This document shows, piece after piece, positions 35,566 through 44,313 of a stretch of DNA of 64,000 nucleotides. The notes beneath the pieces were generated by a model that was not told the DNA's origin, ran no database searches, and saw only the letters and a list, made by a program, of their open reading frames with translations. This DNA comes from Streptomyces capitiformicae (GTDB lineage Bacteria > Actinomycetota > Actinomycetes > Streptomycetales > Streptomycetaceae). Where the stretch lies: contig NZ_CP022161.1 in NCBI RefSeq assembly GCF_002214185.1, positions 434,001-498,000 of the forward strand, read 5' to 3'. Each line of letters begins with the position of its first letter. The stretch's first letter is position 1. The position numbers were made by a program, and so were the translations under genes.

Positions 35566-36942
35566 TTACCTTGCGTGAGTGGGCCGTGGTGGGAGGCCGA
35601 AGGTGGTGAAGGCGGTGCGGCTGGGGAGGGGGTAGGGCTCCTTGCCGGTGAGGGTGTTGAGGATGGTGGCGCTGCGCCAGGCGGTGAGGCCGAGGTCGGG
35701 GGTGCCGACGCCGTGGGTGTGGAGGTCGGCGTTCTGGACGTAGACGTGGCAGCCGGAGGCGGTGACCGAGGGGTCGAGGACCATGCGGAACCGTTCGTCG
35801 AGGCGGGGGCGCTCGCGGCTGTCGCGGCGAACGTAGGGGTCGAGTCCGGCGAGGACGTGGTCGAGGGGGCGTTCGCGGTAGCCGGTGGCGAGGACGACGG
35901 CGTCGGTGGTGAGGCGGGAGCGGGTGCCCTGCTGGAGGTGTTCGAGGTGGAGTTCGACCTTGGTGGTGGCGAGGCGGCCCGCCGTGCGGACGAGGACGCC
36001 GGGGGTGAGGACGGCGTCGGGCCAGTCGCCGCCCTGGGTGCGGCGGTAGAGCTCGTCGTGGATGGCGGCGATGGTGGGGGCGCTGATTCCCTTGTGGAGC
36101 TGCCACTGTGCGGTGACGAGCCGGTCCCGGGTGGATTCGGTGAGGGCGTGGAAGTAGTGGGTGTAGTCCGGTGTGAAGTGCTCCAGGCCCAGCTTGGAGT
36201 ACTCCATGGGCGCGAACGCCTCCGTACGGCCCAGCCAGTGCAGCTGCTCGCGTCCGGTGGGCCGGTGGCGCAGCAGGTCGAGGAAGACCTCGGCGCCGGA
36301 CTGTCCGGCGCCGATGACGGTGACGTGCCCGGCGGCGAGGAGTCGGTCGCGCTCGCGGAGGTAGTCGGCGGCGTGGATGACGGGCACGCCGGGTGCTTCG
36401 GCGAGGGGCTTGAGGGGTTCGGGCACGTACGGTTCGGTGCCGACGCCGAGGACGACGTTCCGTGCGTACGTTCGACCGGGCATCTCGTCCTTTCCCTCGG
36501 TGTCGGGTCGGGTGAAGTTGACCTCGAACAGGTCGCGTTCGGGGTTCCAGCGCACGGAGTCGACTCGGTGGCCGAAGCACAGCCCGGGCAGGCTCTGGCT
36601 GACCCAGCGGCAGTAGGCGTCGTACTCGGTGCGCTGGATGTGGAAGCGCTCGGCGAAGTAGAACGGGAAGAGCCGGTCGCGGGTGCGGAGGTAGTTGAGG
36701 AACGACCAGGGGCTGACCGGGTCGGCGAGTGTCACCAGGTCGGCCAGGAACGGCACCTGGACCGTGGCGCCCTCGATGAGGAGGCCCGGGTGCCAGTCGA
36801 AGCCGGGGCGTTGCTCGTAGAAGACGGTGTCGAGTTCGGCGAGTGAGTGGGCGAGGGCGGCGAGGGAGAGGTTGGCCGGCCCGATGCCGATGCCGACCAG
36901 GTCGCGGGGCGCTTCGGGCTCCTGGCCCGGGGGCGTGCTCAT
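35566..36942 (-). CDS. L-lysine/ornithine N-monooxygenase (DesB-like)
   Basis: 458 aa. FAD-dependent amine N-hydroxylase: FAD site VGIGIGPANLSLAALA at about residues 16-31, NADPH site VTVIGAGQSGAEVFLDLL near 206-223, and the C-terminal ATGYRERP motif (VVLATGYRERPLDHVL). Matches the cadaverine/lysine N-monooxygenases of hydroxamate siderophore pathways. It is downstream of, and probably co-transcribed with, the decarboxylase gene (26-base gap). Together they would make N-hydroxycadaverine, the desferrioxamine building block. No acyltransferase (DesC) or synthetase (DesD) follows; a decayed hydrolase remnant does. Confidence 0.88.
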   Translation of the reverse strand: MSTPPGQEPEAPRDLVGIGIGPANLSLAALAHSLAELDTVFYEQRPGFDWHPGLLIEGATVQVPFLADLVTLADPVSPWSFLNYLRTRDRLFPFYFAERFHIQRTEYDAYCRWVSQSLPGLCFGHRVDSVRWNPERDLFEVNFTRPDTEGKDEMPGRTYARNVVLGVGTEPYVPEPLKPLAEAPGVPVIHAADYLRERDRLLAAGHVTVIGAGQSGAEVFLDLLRHRPTGREQLHWLGRTEAFAPMEYSKLGLEHFTPDYTHYFHALTESTRDRLVTAQWQLHKGISAPTIAAIHDELYRRTQGGDWPDAVLTPGVLVRTAGRLATTKVELHLEHLQQGTRSRLTTDAVVLATGYRERPLDHVLAGLDPYVRRDSRERPRLDERFRMVLDPSVTASGCHVYVQNADLHTHGVGTPDLGLTAWRSATILNTLTGKEPYPLPSRTAFTTFGLPPRPTHAR

Positions 36943-36968
36943 GGGGTGTTTCTTTCTGCGAGTGCTGC

Positions 36969-38348
36969 CTACGGGTGCGGGTGCTGCGCGAGTTCTACGA
37001 GTTTCAGCAGGGCGGTGAGGTCGCCGGGTCGGGTGTGGGGGTTGAGGAGGGTGGCCTTGAGCCAGCGGCAGCCGTCGAGTGCGGCGCGGCCTATGACGGC
37101 CCGGCCGTCGTGGAGGAGTTGTCGGCGTACGGCGGCCACGGTGTCGTCGGAGGCGCCGGCCGGCCGGAAGAGGACCGTGCTGATGGTGGGCCGGTCATAG
37201 AGCTCGAAGCCGGGGTGTGTCTCGATGAGGGCGGCGAATTCCTGGGCGAGGTCACAGACTTGGTCGACGAGCGCGCCGAGTCCCGTACGGCCCAGGGTTT
37301 TCAGGGTGACGGCGATCTTGAGGATGTCGGGGCGGCGGGTCGTGCGCGCTGAGCGGCCGAGGAGGTCGGGCAGGCCGGCCTCGGTGTCGTCGTCCGCGTT
37401 GAGGTAGTCGGCCTGGTGCCGCAGCGCGGCGAGGTCCGCTTGGTCGCGTACGGCGAGGAGGCCTGCGGCGACGGGCTGCCAGCCGAGTTTGTGCAGGTCG
37501 AGGGTGATGGTGTGGGCGCGGGTCAGGCCGTCGAGCTGGGCACGCCGGCGGTCGCTGAAGAGGAGGCCTCCGCCGTATGCGGCGTCGATGTGGAGGCGGG
37601 CGCCATGGGCCTCGCAGAGTTCGGCGATCTCGGGGAGGGGGTCGATGAGACCGGCGTCGGTCGTGCCGGCGGTGGCGGCGACCAGGAGGGGCCCCTGCAG
37701 CTGGGTGAGCGCGTCGTCCAGGGCGGCGGGGTCGAGGGTGCCCGCCGGGGTGGGGATCGTGACGGGCTCGGGCAGCCCGAGCAGCCAGGCGGCGCGCGGG
37801 AGGGAGTGATGGGCGTTCTCCCCGCAGACCAGCCGTATCGCTCCGTGGCCTTGTGCCTGTCGTTGTGCCTCTCGGGCGAGGAGGAGCGCGAGCTGGTTGG
37901 ACTCGGTGCCGCCGGTGGTGACCAGGGCGTCGACGGCGTGCACTTCCGCGGCCAGGGCCCGCGTCACCAGGGCTTCGAGCGCGGAGGCGGCCGGGGCCTG
38001 GTCCCAGGAATCGAGCGACGGGTTCAGCGCGGACGCGGCGAGGTCGGCGGCGGTGGCGACGGCCAGGGGCGGGGTGTGGAGGTGGGCCGCACAGAGGGGG
38101 TCGGCGGGGTCGGCGGTGCCGGCCGTGAGGGCGCGGACGAGCCGGTGGAGGGCGTCCGGTTCACCTTCGACGGGCAGCACCTCACCGAGTGCGTCCCGCA
38201 CCATCGCGGCGACCGCCTGCGGGCCCCCGGCGGGAAGGGGCCCGCCCCGCACGTCCGCTCCCTCGCGCAACGCGTCGAGCACCGTGTCGAGCAACGGCCG
38301 GAGTGCGCCGGGTCCTTGGGGGCCTGAGGCGAGGGGCGGGATGGGCAT
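36969..38348 (-). CDS. PLP-dependent decarboxylase (DesA-like, lysine or diaminobutyrate)
   Basis: 459 aa. Group II PLP decarboxylase: LHTPPLAVATAADLAASALNPSLDSWDQAPAAS is the DesA-family region, then VDALVTTGGTESNQLALLLARE, LHIDAAYGGGLLFSDRRR (PLP-contacting Asp) and the PLP lysine in TITLDLHKLGWQP. It likely decarboxylates L-lysine to cadaverine for siderophore synthesis. First of the two-gene unit with the monooxygenase. I saw no clear iron box (DmdR1-type) in the 150 bases upstream. Specificity cannot be fixed from the sequence. Confidence 0.88.
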   Translation of the reverse strand: MPIPPLASGPQGPGALRPLLDTVLDALREGADVRGGPLPAGGPQAVAAMVRDALGEVLPVEGEPDALHRLVRALTAGTADPADPLCAAHLHTPPLAVATAADLAASALNPSLDSWDQAPAASALEALVTRALAAEVHAVDALVTTGGTESNQLALLLAREAQRQAQGHGAIRLVCGENAHHSLPRAAWLLGLPEPVTIPTPAGTLDPAALDDALTQLQGPLLVAATAGTTDAGLIDPLPEIAELCEAHGARLHIDAAYGGGLLFSDRRRAQLDGLTRAHTITLDLHKLGWQPVAAGLLAVRDQADLAALRHQADYLNADDDTEAGLPDLLGRSARTTRRPDILKIAVTLKTLGRTGLGALVDQVCDLAQEFAALIETHPGFELYDRPTISTVLFRPAGASDDTVAAVRRQLLHDGRAVIGRAALDGCRWLKATLLNPHTRPGDLTALLKLVELAQHPHP

Positions 38349-38456
38349 GGGGTTCCTCCGAGCACGGGGAGTCCCATCTTGTACGCCAATCGGGTGCTGA
38401 GGCCGAAAAAGCCGTTGATTACCTCCAAAAGAGGGTACGAGAGCGCGCCCTCAGCA

Positions 38457-38517
38457 GGGGCGCGCCGCAAAGGGGCGCGGGGCTGTGTCAGTGTGCGGCT
38501 CCACCGCGTGGGCGCGA
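38457..38517 (-). repeat. Dispersed intergenic repeat, copy 2
   Basis: On the minus strand: TCGCGCCCACGCGG, GGAGCCGCA, GACACAGCCCCGCGCCCC. It aligns with copy 1 at 43301-43356 with about six mismatches and a small indel. It occupies the gap between pepN and the DesA-like gene. The element matches a family of short intergenic repeats I recall in many Streptomyces genomes. Confidence 0.7.
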
Positions 38518-38581
38518 TCAGCCACACTCAGCCGTCAGCCCGCAGACGCCCCCGCCCCCAACGGCGCGCCCCGGCAAATCC

Positions 38582-41077
38582 CTACGCCTCCCGCACCCGC
38601 AACGCCCTCCCCAAGTCATCCAGCTGATCCACCAGCTTCCGCCGAAGAGCCGGAATCAGCTCGGCCTCACCAAGACACCGCTCCCCCAGAGCAAGCGTCT
38701 CCGAGTCCACCGCGTACACCGGGAACGCCCACCGCCCGGCGGCATCCGCAATAGCCGGCCCTCGCCTGGCGGCGAGCGATACCGCGTCGGTCCAGTAGCG
38801 CGACACGTACTCCTGGAGGATGTCCGCCTGTTCCGGCTGCCAGAAGCCCTGGGCCGTGGCCGTGAAGAGGTAGTTGGAGAGGTCGTCGGAGGCGAACATG
38901 GCCTCCCAGGCGGCGCGCTTGGCCTCCGGATCGGGCATTGCGGCCCGGCAGCGGGCGGCGCCCTCCTGGCCGGTGGCGCTGGGGTCCCGTTCCAGTTCCT
39001 CGGCGATGGCGGCGTCGTCGACCGCGCCGAGGACGGCGAGCCGGCCGAGGAGGCGCCAGCGCAGTTCGGGGTCGAGTTCGGGGCCGCCCGGAACCGTGCC
39101 GTCGGCGAGCCAGGCGGCGATGGTGTCGGGGTGGGCGGCGGTGTCGATGCGGTGGCGTACGGCGGTCAGGCGCAGGCCGGGGTTGTCGCCGTCCTCGGTG
39201 CGGCGGATGAGGTCGCGGCACAGGGCGGTGAGGGTGGTGAGGCCGGCGGGGCGCTGGTCGGGGGTGAGGAAGCGGTCGGCGACCTGGGTGGTGGCGAAGG
39301 CGAGGACGCCTTGGACGATGGCGAGGTCGGTTTCGCGCGGGAGATGGGTGCGGGCGGCTTCCAGGTAGGCGGTGGGCGGGAGTTCGGCGTCGCGTACGGC
39401 GTCGCGCAGGGCGTTCCAGACGACGGCGCGGGTGAGTGGGTCGGGGAGTCCGGAGAGGCTGCCGGTGATGGTGGCGAAGGAGTCGGGGTCGAAGCGGATC
39501 TTGGCGTAGGTGAGGTCGCCGTCGTTGAGGAGGAGCAGTGCGGGGCGTTTGCCGATGGGCTGCTCGGCGGTCTGGGGGAGGTCGAGTTCGATCTGGTCGC
39601 GGAGGGTGAGGTGGCCCTGTTCGTCGCCGAGGTCCTGGTCGTAGAGGCCGACGGTGATGTGGTGGGGGCGGCTGCCGGCGTGGTCGATGGTGAGGGTGTA
39701 GGTGCTGTCGGCGCCGCGGGTGACCTTGGGGGTGAAGGTGTCGACGCCGGTGGTGCGCAGCCAGGCGTCGGCCCAGGCGTGGACGTCGCGTTCGGTGGCG
39801 CCGGCGAGGTTGTCGATGAAGTCGGCGAGGGTGGCGTTGCCGAAGCGGTGGCGGGTGAAGTGGGCGTTGATGCCGGCGAGGAAGTCCTTCTCGCCGAGCC
39901 AGGCGACGAGTTGTCGTAGGGCGGAGGCGCCCTTGGCGTAGGAGATGCCGTCGAAGTTGAGGAGGGCGGCGGCGGTGTCGTCGACGGCTTCGGGGGCGAC
40001 GGGGTGGGTGGAGGGGCGCTGGTCGGCGTCGTATCCCCAGGCCTTGCGGGCGATGCCGAAGTCGACCCAGGTGTCCGTGAAGCGAGTGGCTTCGGTGAGG
40101 GTCTGGTAGCCCATGTACTCGGCGAAGGACTCGTTGAGCCAGATGTCGTCCCACCAGCGCAGGGTGACGAGGTCGCCGAACCACATGTGGGCCATCTCGT
40201 GGGCGATGACCATGGCGCGGGTCTGGCGTTCGGTGTCGGTGACGGCGGAGCGGTAGACGAACTCGTCGCGGAAGGTGACGAGTCCGGGGTTCTCCATGGC
40301 GCCGGCGTTGAACTCGGGGACGAAGGCCTGGTCGTAGGAGTCGAAGGGGTACGGCTCCTCGAATTTCTCGTGGTAGCGGTCGAAGCAGGCGCGGGTGACG
40401 TCGAGGATCTCGTCGGCGTCGGTGTCCAGGTAGGGGGCCAGGGAGCGGCGGCAGTGGATGCCGAAGGGCAGGCCGCGGTGTTCGGTGCGTACGGAGTGCC
40501 AGGGGCCGGCGGCGACGGCGACGAGGTAGGTGGAGATCGGCGGGGTGGTGGCGGCGCGCCAACTGCCGTCGTGCTGCTGCTCGGTGATGCCGTTGGCGAG
40601 GACGGTCCAGCCTTCGGGGACGGTGGCGGTGAGGTCGAAGACGGCCTTGAGGTCGGGCTGGTCGAAGGCGGCGAAGACGCGTTGGACGTCGTCGAGGAAC
40701 AGGTTGGAGTAGACGTATGTCTCGCCGTCGGCGGGGTCGGTGAAGCGGTGCATGCCCTCGCCGGTGCGGGAGTAGCGCATGGCGGTGTCGACGCGCAGTT
40801 CGTGCTTGCCCGCGGTGAGGCCCTTGAGCGGCAGCCGGTTGCCGTCGAGGGTTCCCGGGTCGAGGGGCTCTCCGTCGAGGGTGGCGGAGCGCAGTTCGGC
40901 GGGCTTGAGCTCGACGAAGGTGTCCGTGGCCTTTTTCTTCCCCCGTACGGTGAAGTGGATGACGGTACGGGAGTCGAAGGTCTCGTCGCCGCGCGTGAGG
41001 TCGAGGGTGATCTCGTAGCGGTGGACGTCGAGGAGCTTGGCACGGGTCTGCGCTTCGTCGCGCGTCAGTACGGACAT
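38582..41077 (-). CDS. pepN: Aminopeptidase N (M1 family)
   Basis: 831 aa. M1 zinc aminopeptidase: GAMEN substrate-binding motif at residues 259-263, HEMAH at 293-297 with the third zinc ligand Glu 316 (NESFAE), exactly the HExxH-18x-E spacing. The start ATG gives MSVLTRDEAQ; an ATG three codons earlier is possible. The C-terminal ERAP1-like helical domain (ADGTVPGGPELDPELRWRLLGRL) is complete. Cytosolic, with a broad role in peptide turnover. Confidence 0.96.
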   Translation of the reverse strand: MSVLTRDEAQTRAKLLDVHRYEITLDLTRGDETFDSRTVIHFTVRGKKKATDTFVELKPAELRSATLDGEPLDPGTLDGNRLPLKGLTAGKHELRVDTAMRYSRTGEGMHRFTDPADGETYVYSNLFLDDVQRVFAAFDQPDLKAVFDLTATVPEGWTVLANGITEQQHDGSWRAATTPPISTYLVAVAAGPWHSVRTEHRGLPFGIHCRRSLAPYLDTDADEILDVTRACFDRYHEKFEEPYPFDSYDQAFVPEFNAGAMENPGLVTFRDEFVYRSAVTDTERQTRAMVIAHEMAHMWFGDLVTLRWWDDIWLNESFAEYMGYQTLTEATRFTDTWVDFGIARKAWGYDADQRPSTHPVAPEAVDDTAAALLNFDGISYAKGASALRQLVAWLGEKDFLAGINAHFTRHRFGNATLADFIDNLAGATERDVHAWADAWLRTTGVDTFTPKVTRGADSTYTLTIDHAGSRPHHITVGLYDQDLGDEQGHLTLRDQIELDLPQTAEQPIGKRPALLLLNDGDLTYAKIRFDPDSFATITGSLSGLPDPLTRAVVWNALRDAVRDAELPPTAYLEAARTHLPRETDLAIVQGVLAFATTQVADRFLTPDQRPAGLTTLTALCRDLIRRTEDGDNPGLRLTAVRHRIDTAAHPDTIAAWLADGTVPGGPELDPELRWRLLGRLAVLGAVDDAAIAEELERDPSATGQEGAARCRAAMPDPEAKRAAWEAMFASDDLSNYLFTATAQGFWQPEQADILQEYVSRYWTDAVSLAARRGPAIADAAGRWAFPVYAVDSETLALGERCLGEAELIPALRRKLVDQLDDLGRALRVREA

Positions 41078-41144
41078 GGGGGACATGCTGCCTGATGCCC
41101 TGGGCGTGGGACAGGGGCGGGCCGGGTACGCGACCGTACGCCAC

Positions 41145-41657
41145 CTATGTCCGGTCGCGTGCGCCCGGCATCCGGTGTTCCCGGTGGTCAGCGCCGCCCT
41201 TGCCCGTCTCGTCGGTCTCGTGGTGCTTGAGGCGGGCGCGCAGGGTGCGGAGCTCGCTTTCGAGGGCGCGGGAGCGGGCGTGGGCGTCGTACAGGTAGCG
41301 GACCTTGGTGCGCAGGGCCCAGGGGTCGATGGGTTTGATGACGAGGTCGGCGACGCCGAGGCGGAAGGCGGTGGAGGTGAGTTCGGCGTCGGGGCCGAAG
41401 CCGGTGAGGAGGATGACGGGGATGTGCTGGGTCTGTTCGACCTTGCGCATGTAGCGGACGACGTCGAGTCCGCTGACGCCGGGCATGCGTACGTCGAGGA
41501 GGAGCAGGCCGACGTGGCCGCGCAGGACTTCCTTGAGTGCCGCGTCGCCGCTGGTGGCGCGGGTCAGCCGGTAGCCCAGGGGGGCCAGGGCGCTCTCCAG
41601 GGCGTACAGGGTGTCCTCATGGTCGTCGACGATGAGGATCTTGGTTTCCGACGGCAT
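41145..41657 (-). CDS. Receiver-domain response regulator, no output domain
   Basis: 170 aa. Receiver domain with phosphoacceptor Asp 55 (LLLLDVRMPGVSGLDV), Thr 85 and Lys 108 (VIKPIDPW). It ends with a charged stretch (LESELRTLRARLKHHETDETGKGG) that could be a short coiled coil, not a DNA-binding domain. A stand-alone CheY/Spo0F-like signal. It lies 67 bases from pepN, which starts at 41077 in the same direction. No kinase is adjacent. Function is open. Confidence 0.85.
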   Translation of the reverse strand: MPSETKILIVDDHEDTLYALESALAPLGYRLTRATSGDAALKEVLRGHVGLLLLDVRMPGVSGLDVVRYMRKVEQTQHIPVILLTGFGPDAELTSTAFRLGVADLVIKPIDPWALRTKVRYLYDAHARSRALESELRTLRARLKHHETDETGKGGADHREHRMPGARDRT

Positions 41658-41762
41658 GGCCTGGCCTGCTCACTGCGTGTGGTCATCGTCTGGCGAAGAG
41701 TGCTCACGCAGGATGCCCGTTGGAGGGCGCGATGTCACTCCCCTGTGCCGGCCCCCTGTGGC

Positions 41763-42176
41763 CTACTTGTCTGTGGCGCCTGTGGTGCCTGTCGTTCCTG
41801 TGGTGCCTGTCGTGCCTGTGGTGCCGCCGTTCAGTGTGTTGTCCGCGATGCGCTCGTGGTGCCGGATGACCTCGGCGATGATGAAGTTCAGCAGTTTCTC
41901 GGCGAACGCCGGGTCCAGCTTGGCACTTTCGGCGAGCCCGCGCAGTCGGTTGATCTGCTGCGCCTCGCGGGCCGGGTCGGCGGCGGGCAGCTGATGCGCG
42001 GCCTTGAGGTGGCCGACCCGCTGGGTGCACTTGAAGCGCTCGGCGAGCATGTGGACGACGGCGGCGTCGATGTTGTCGATGCTGTCCCGCAGGCGTGTGA
42101 GCTCCTCGCGCACGTCCGCGTCGACCTCTTTGGCCGGCGTCCCGTTGTTCGCCTCGTTGGTGTTGCTGATGGTCAT
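41763..42176 (-). CDS. Chorismate mutase (AroQ type)
   Basis: 137 aa. All-helical AroQ chorismate mutase, first committed step to phenylalanine and tyrosine: LTRLRDSIDNIDAAVVHMLAERFKCTQRVGHLKAAHQLPAADPAREAQ includes the Arg, Lys, Asp and Glu positions of the active site. The C-terminus is odd: four to five Gly-Thr-Thr repeats (GGTTGTTGTTGTTGTTG) encoded by a GGTGCCTGT-type DNA repeat. No secretion signal, so cytosolic. Start at MTISNTNEAN; an ATG three codons earlier is also possible. Confidence 0.92.
   Translation of the reverse strand: MTISNTNEANNGTPAKEVDADVREELTRLRDSIDNIDAAVVHMLAERFKCTQRVGHLKAAHQLPAADPAREAQQINRLRGLAESAKLDPAFAEKLLNFIIAEVIRHHERIADNTLNGGTTGTTGTTGTTGTTGATDK
41766..41828 (-). 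repeat. Tandem repeat at the end of the chorismate mutase gene
   Basis: Units of about 9-12 bases (TGTGGTGCC, TGTCGTTCC, TGTCGTGCC) encode the Gly-Thr-Thr tail. Likely to vary in copy number between strains. Confidence 0.7.
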
Positions 42177-42328
42177 GGTCGTCACCCTACGGGGCGGCCG
42201 TGGTCGGGGCGCGAGGCGTATGGCTCGGCTGCCCTCACGACGGGCGGCGAGCTTGCCGTCCGTACCGGCGTGGAGCGTCCGTACCGGCTTAGAGTGGAAC
42301 GTATCGAGACGTCTCTGGGGGTGCGGAC

Positions 42329-43234
42329 GTGGCGAACGGCGGACCGGTCGAGCACGGCTACCCGCACCTGGACCTCGTGCGGGAGTCGATCACCGCGCTG
42401 TACAAGCGGCTCTCGTACGACACGATCCAGATCTTCGACACCAGTGTGGCCCCCGTCGACGTGGCGTTCTGCGACACCGACGATCTTCATCTCGGTGCCC
42501 AGCGGGTGGCGCGCGAGCTGGTCCGGCACTATCGGCTGCCGGAGGCCCGGATGATCATCGGCTTCCGTGAGATGACGCATGCGGCGAGCGTCGAACTGGC
42601 CGCGGGCCCCGAGTACTTCATCGAGCTCAACGACCGCTTCCGCACCCATCGCCGGGACATCGGCGCGGCCCTCGCCCATGAGGTGATGCACGTCTATCTG
42701 CACCGCCTCGGGCTGTCGTTCTCCGGCACCCGGGAGAACGAGATCCTCACGGACACGGCGGCGACGTACCTGGGGGCGGGCTGGCTGCTGCTCGACGCGT
42801 TTCGGGAGGACGCCGCGTCGTCGCAGAAGCTCGGGTATCTGACGCCGGAGGAGTTCGGATATGTGCTGGCGAAGCGGGCTCAGGTGTTCGGGGAGGATCC
42901 GTCGGTGTGGTTCACGAGTCCGCAGGCGTATTCCGCGTACGCGGAGGGCCGGGAGCGGGCTCGGCGGGACGAGCAGCAGCCGCCGTTGACCGGGGCGGGG
43001 TGGGTGGGGCGGCGGCGGTATGCCCGGGATCGGCGCCATGCGATGGAGCTGCGGTCGGCTGGGCCGGGGGGCAGGCTCGGTGTGGGGGTGTCGTATGCGT
43101 TCACGCCGGACGGGGGGCCGTTGAGGGTGTCGTTTCCCTGCCCTACCTGTCATCAGAGGATCAGGGTGCCGGTTCGGGGGCGGGTTCGGGCTCGGTGTGG
43201 GTTGTGTCGGACGGTTTTGGAGTGTGACACGTAG
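42329..43234 (+). CDS. Zincin-like metalloprotease with C-terminal zinc ribbon, unknown function
   Basis: 301 aa. HEVMH (residues 117-121) with a downstream ENEILTD (Glu 136-Asp 142) that could supply the third ligand, so a gluzincin- or minigluzincin-like fold is likely. The surrounding helix GAALAHEVMHVYLHRLGLSF is typical. The C-terminus has two CxxC pairs (CPTC 271-274, CGLC 290-293), a probable zinc ribbon, after a long basic linker. No signal peptide. GTG start. I recognise the type (a Streptomyces hypothetical protein) but not its substrate. It is divergent from the chorismate mutase gene. Confidence 0.75.
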   Translation: MANGGPVEHGYPHLDLVRESITALYKRLSYDTIQIFDTSVAPVDVAFCDTDDLHLGAQRVARELVRHYRLPEARMIIGFREMTHAASVELAAGPEYFIELNDRFRTHRRDIGAALAHEVMHVYLHRLGLSFSGTRENEILTDTAATYLGAGWLLLDAFREDAASSQKLGYLTPEEFGYVLAKRAQVFGEDPSVWFTSPQAYSAYAEGRERARRDEQQPPLTGAGWVGRRRYARDRRHAMELRSAGPGGRLGVGVSYAFTPDGGPLRVSFPCPTCHQRIRVPVRGRVRARCGLCRTVLECDT

Positions 43235-43300
43235 GTTTTTGGGGGCGCGGGAGGGGGTGGGGGGGCGGGATGTTGGCGTGTGCGGGTTCGTGGCGGCTTG

Positions 43301-43356
43301 TCGCGCCCACGCGGCGGAGCCGCAAATCGACACAGCCCCGCGCCCCTTGGGTGCCC
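43301..43356 (+). repeat. Dispersed intergenic repeat, copy 1
   Basis: Same element as copy 2 at 38457-38517, in the gap after the metalloprotease gene and before the converging SDR gene. Core words: TCGCGCCCACGCGG, GGAGCCGCA, GACACAGCCCCGCGCCCC. The GC-rich arms may also act as a terminator. Confidence 0.7.
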
Positions 43357-43386
43357 CTCGGTTACAAGGCCGGGGAAAGTGGTTGC

Positions 43387-44313
43387 TCAGCTCGACCCGT
43401 ACACCTGGCCCGGTGGCTGCGCCTCCGCGAGGAGTTTCCGTGCTGCCTCGCCTGCTTCTGTTGGGGTCCAGCGGGCGCCCTTGTTCGTGGTGGGGCCTGG
43501 GCGCCAGCCCTCCATGACGGTGATGCGGCCGGCCTCCGTTTCGAAGACTCGGCCGGTGACGCCTGTGCCCGCGGCTGAGCCCAGCCAGACGACCAGGGGG
43601 GAGACGTTCTCGGGGGCCATGGCGTCGAAACCGGTGTCGGGGGCGGCCATCGTCTCGGCGAAGGTGCTCTCCGTCATCCTCGTCCGCGCGGCGGGGGCGA
43701 TGGCGTTGACCTGGATGCCGTAGCGCTGGAGTTCGGCGGCGGCGACCAGGGTCAGGGCCACGATGCCGGCCTTGGCGGCGCTGTAGTTGCCCTGCCCGAC
43801 GGAGCCCAGCAGGCCCGCGCCACTGCTGGTGTTGACGACTCGTGCCACCGGCGTCCGTCCTGCCTTGGTCTCGGCCCGCCAGTGCGCGGCGGCGTGCTTC
43901 AGCGGCAGGAAGTGGCCCCTCAGGTGGACCCGGACGACCGCGTCCCAGTCGTCCTCGTCGAGGTTGACGAGCATCCGGTCGCGCAGGAAGCCGGCGTTGT
44001 TGACGAGGGTGTCGAGGCGGCCGTACGTGTCCAGTGCGGCGCGTATCAGGGACGCGGCGCCCTCGGTCGTCGCGATGTCGCCGCCGTGGGCGATCGCTTC
44101 CCCTCCCGCCGCGCGGATCTCCTCGGCGACCCGGGCGGCCGGGCTGTCGGGGGCCGGGGCACCGTCCGGTGTGCCGTCCAGTCCGATGCCGAGATCGTTG
44201 ACGACGACTCGGGCGCCTTCGGCGGCGTATGCGAGGGCGTGGGCGCGTCCGAGCCCGCGCCCCGCGCCGGTGATCACGACGACGCGCCCCTCGCAGAGTC
44301 GTTGTGCGTTCAC
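43387..44313 (-). CDS. Short-chain dehydrogenase, steroid C/D-ring pathway (Rv3548c-like)
   Basis: 308 aa. SDR with TGAGRGLGRAHALAYAAEGA (NAD(P) loop), NNAGFLRDRMLVNLDEDDW and the catalytic Ser-Tyr-Lys around NTSSGAGLLGSVGQGNYSAAKAG. The long form and the order next to a second SDR and echA20 match Rv3548c of M. tuberculosis, a KstR2-regulated gene. GTG start with AAGGAG. Overlaps the next SDR gene by four bases, so they form one transcript running away from echA20. Its reaction is likely a CoA-thioester alcohol or ketone step in HIP breakdown; the exact substrate is not fixed. Confidence 0.85.
   Translation of the reverse strand: MNAQRLCEGRVVVITGAGRGLGRAHALAYAAEGARVVVNDLGIGLDGTPDGAPAPDSPAARVAEEIRAAGGEAIAHGGDIATTEGAASLIRAALDTYGRLDTLVNNAGFLRDRMLVNLDEDDWDAVVRVHLRGHFLPLKHAAAHWRAETKAGRTPVARVVNTSSGAGLLGSVGQGNYSAAKAGIVALTLVAAAELQRYGIQVNAIAPAARTRMTESTFAETMAAPDTGFDAMAPENVSPLVVWLGSAAGTGVTGRVFETEAGRITVMEGWRPGPTTNKGARWTPTEAGEAARKLLAEAQPPGQVYGSS

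Noticed and set aside
38349..38500. Iron box (DmdR1-type operator) before the DesA-like gene
   Set aside because: No match to the TTAGGTTAG-type palindrome is visible. The region instead contains a dispersed intergenic repeat.
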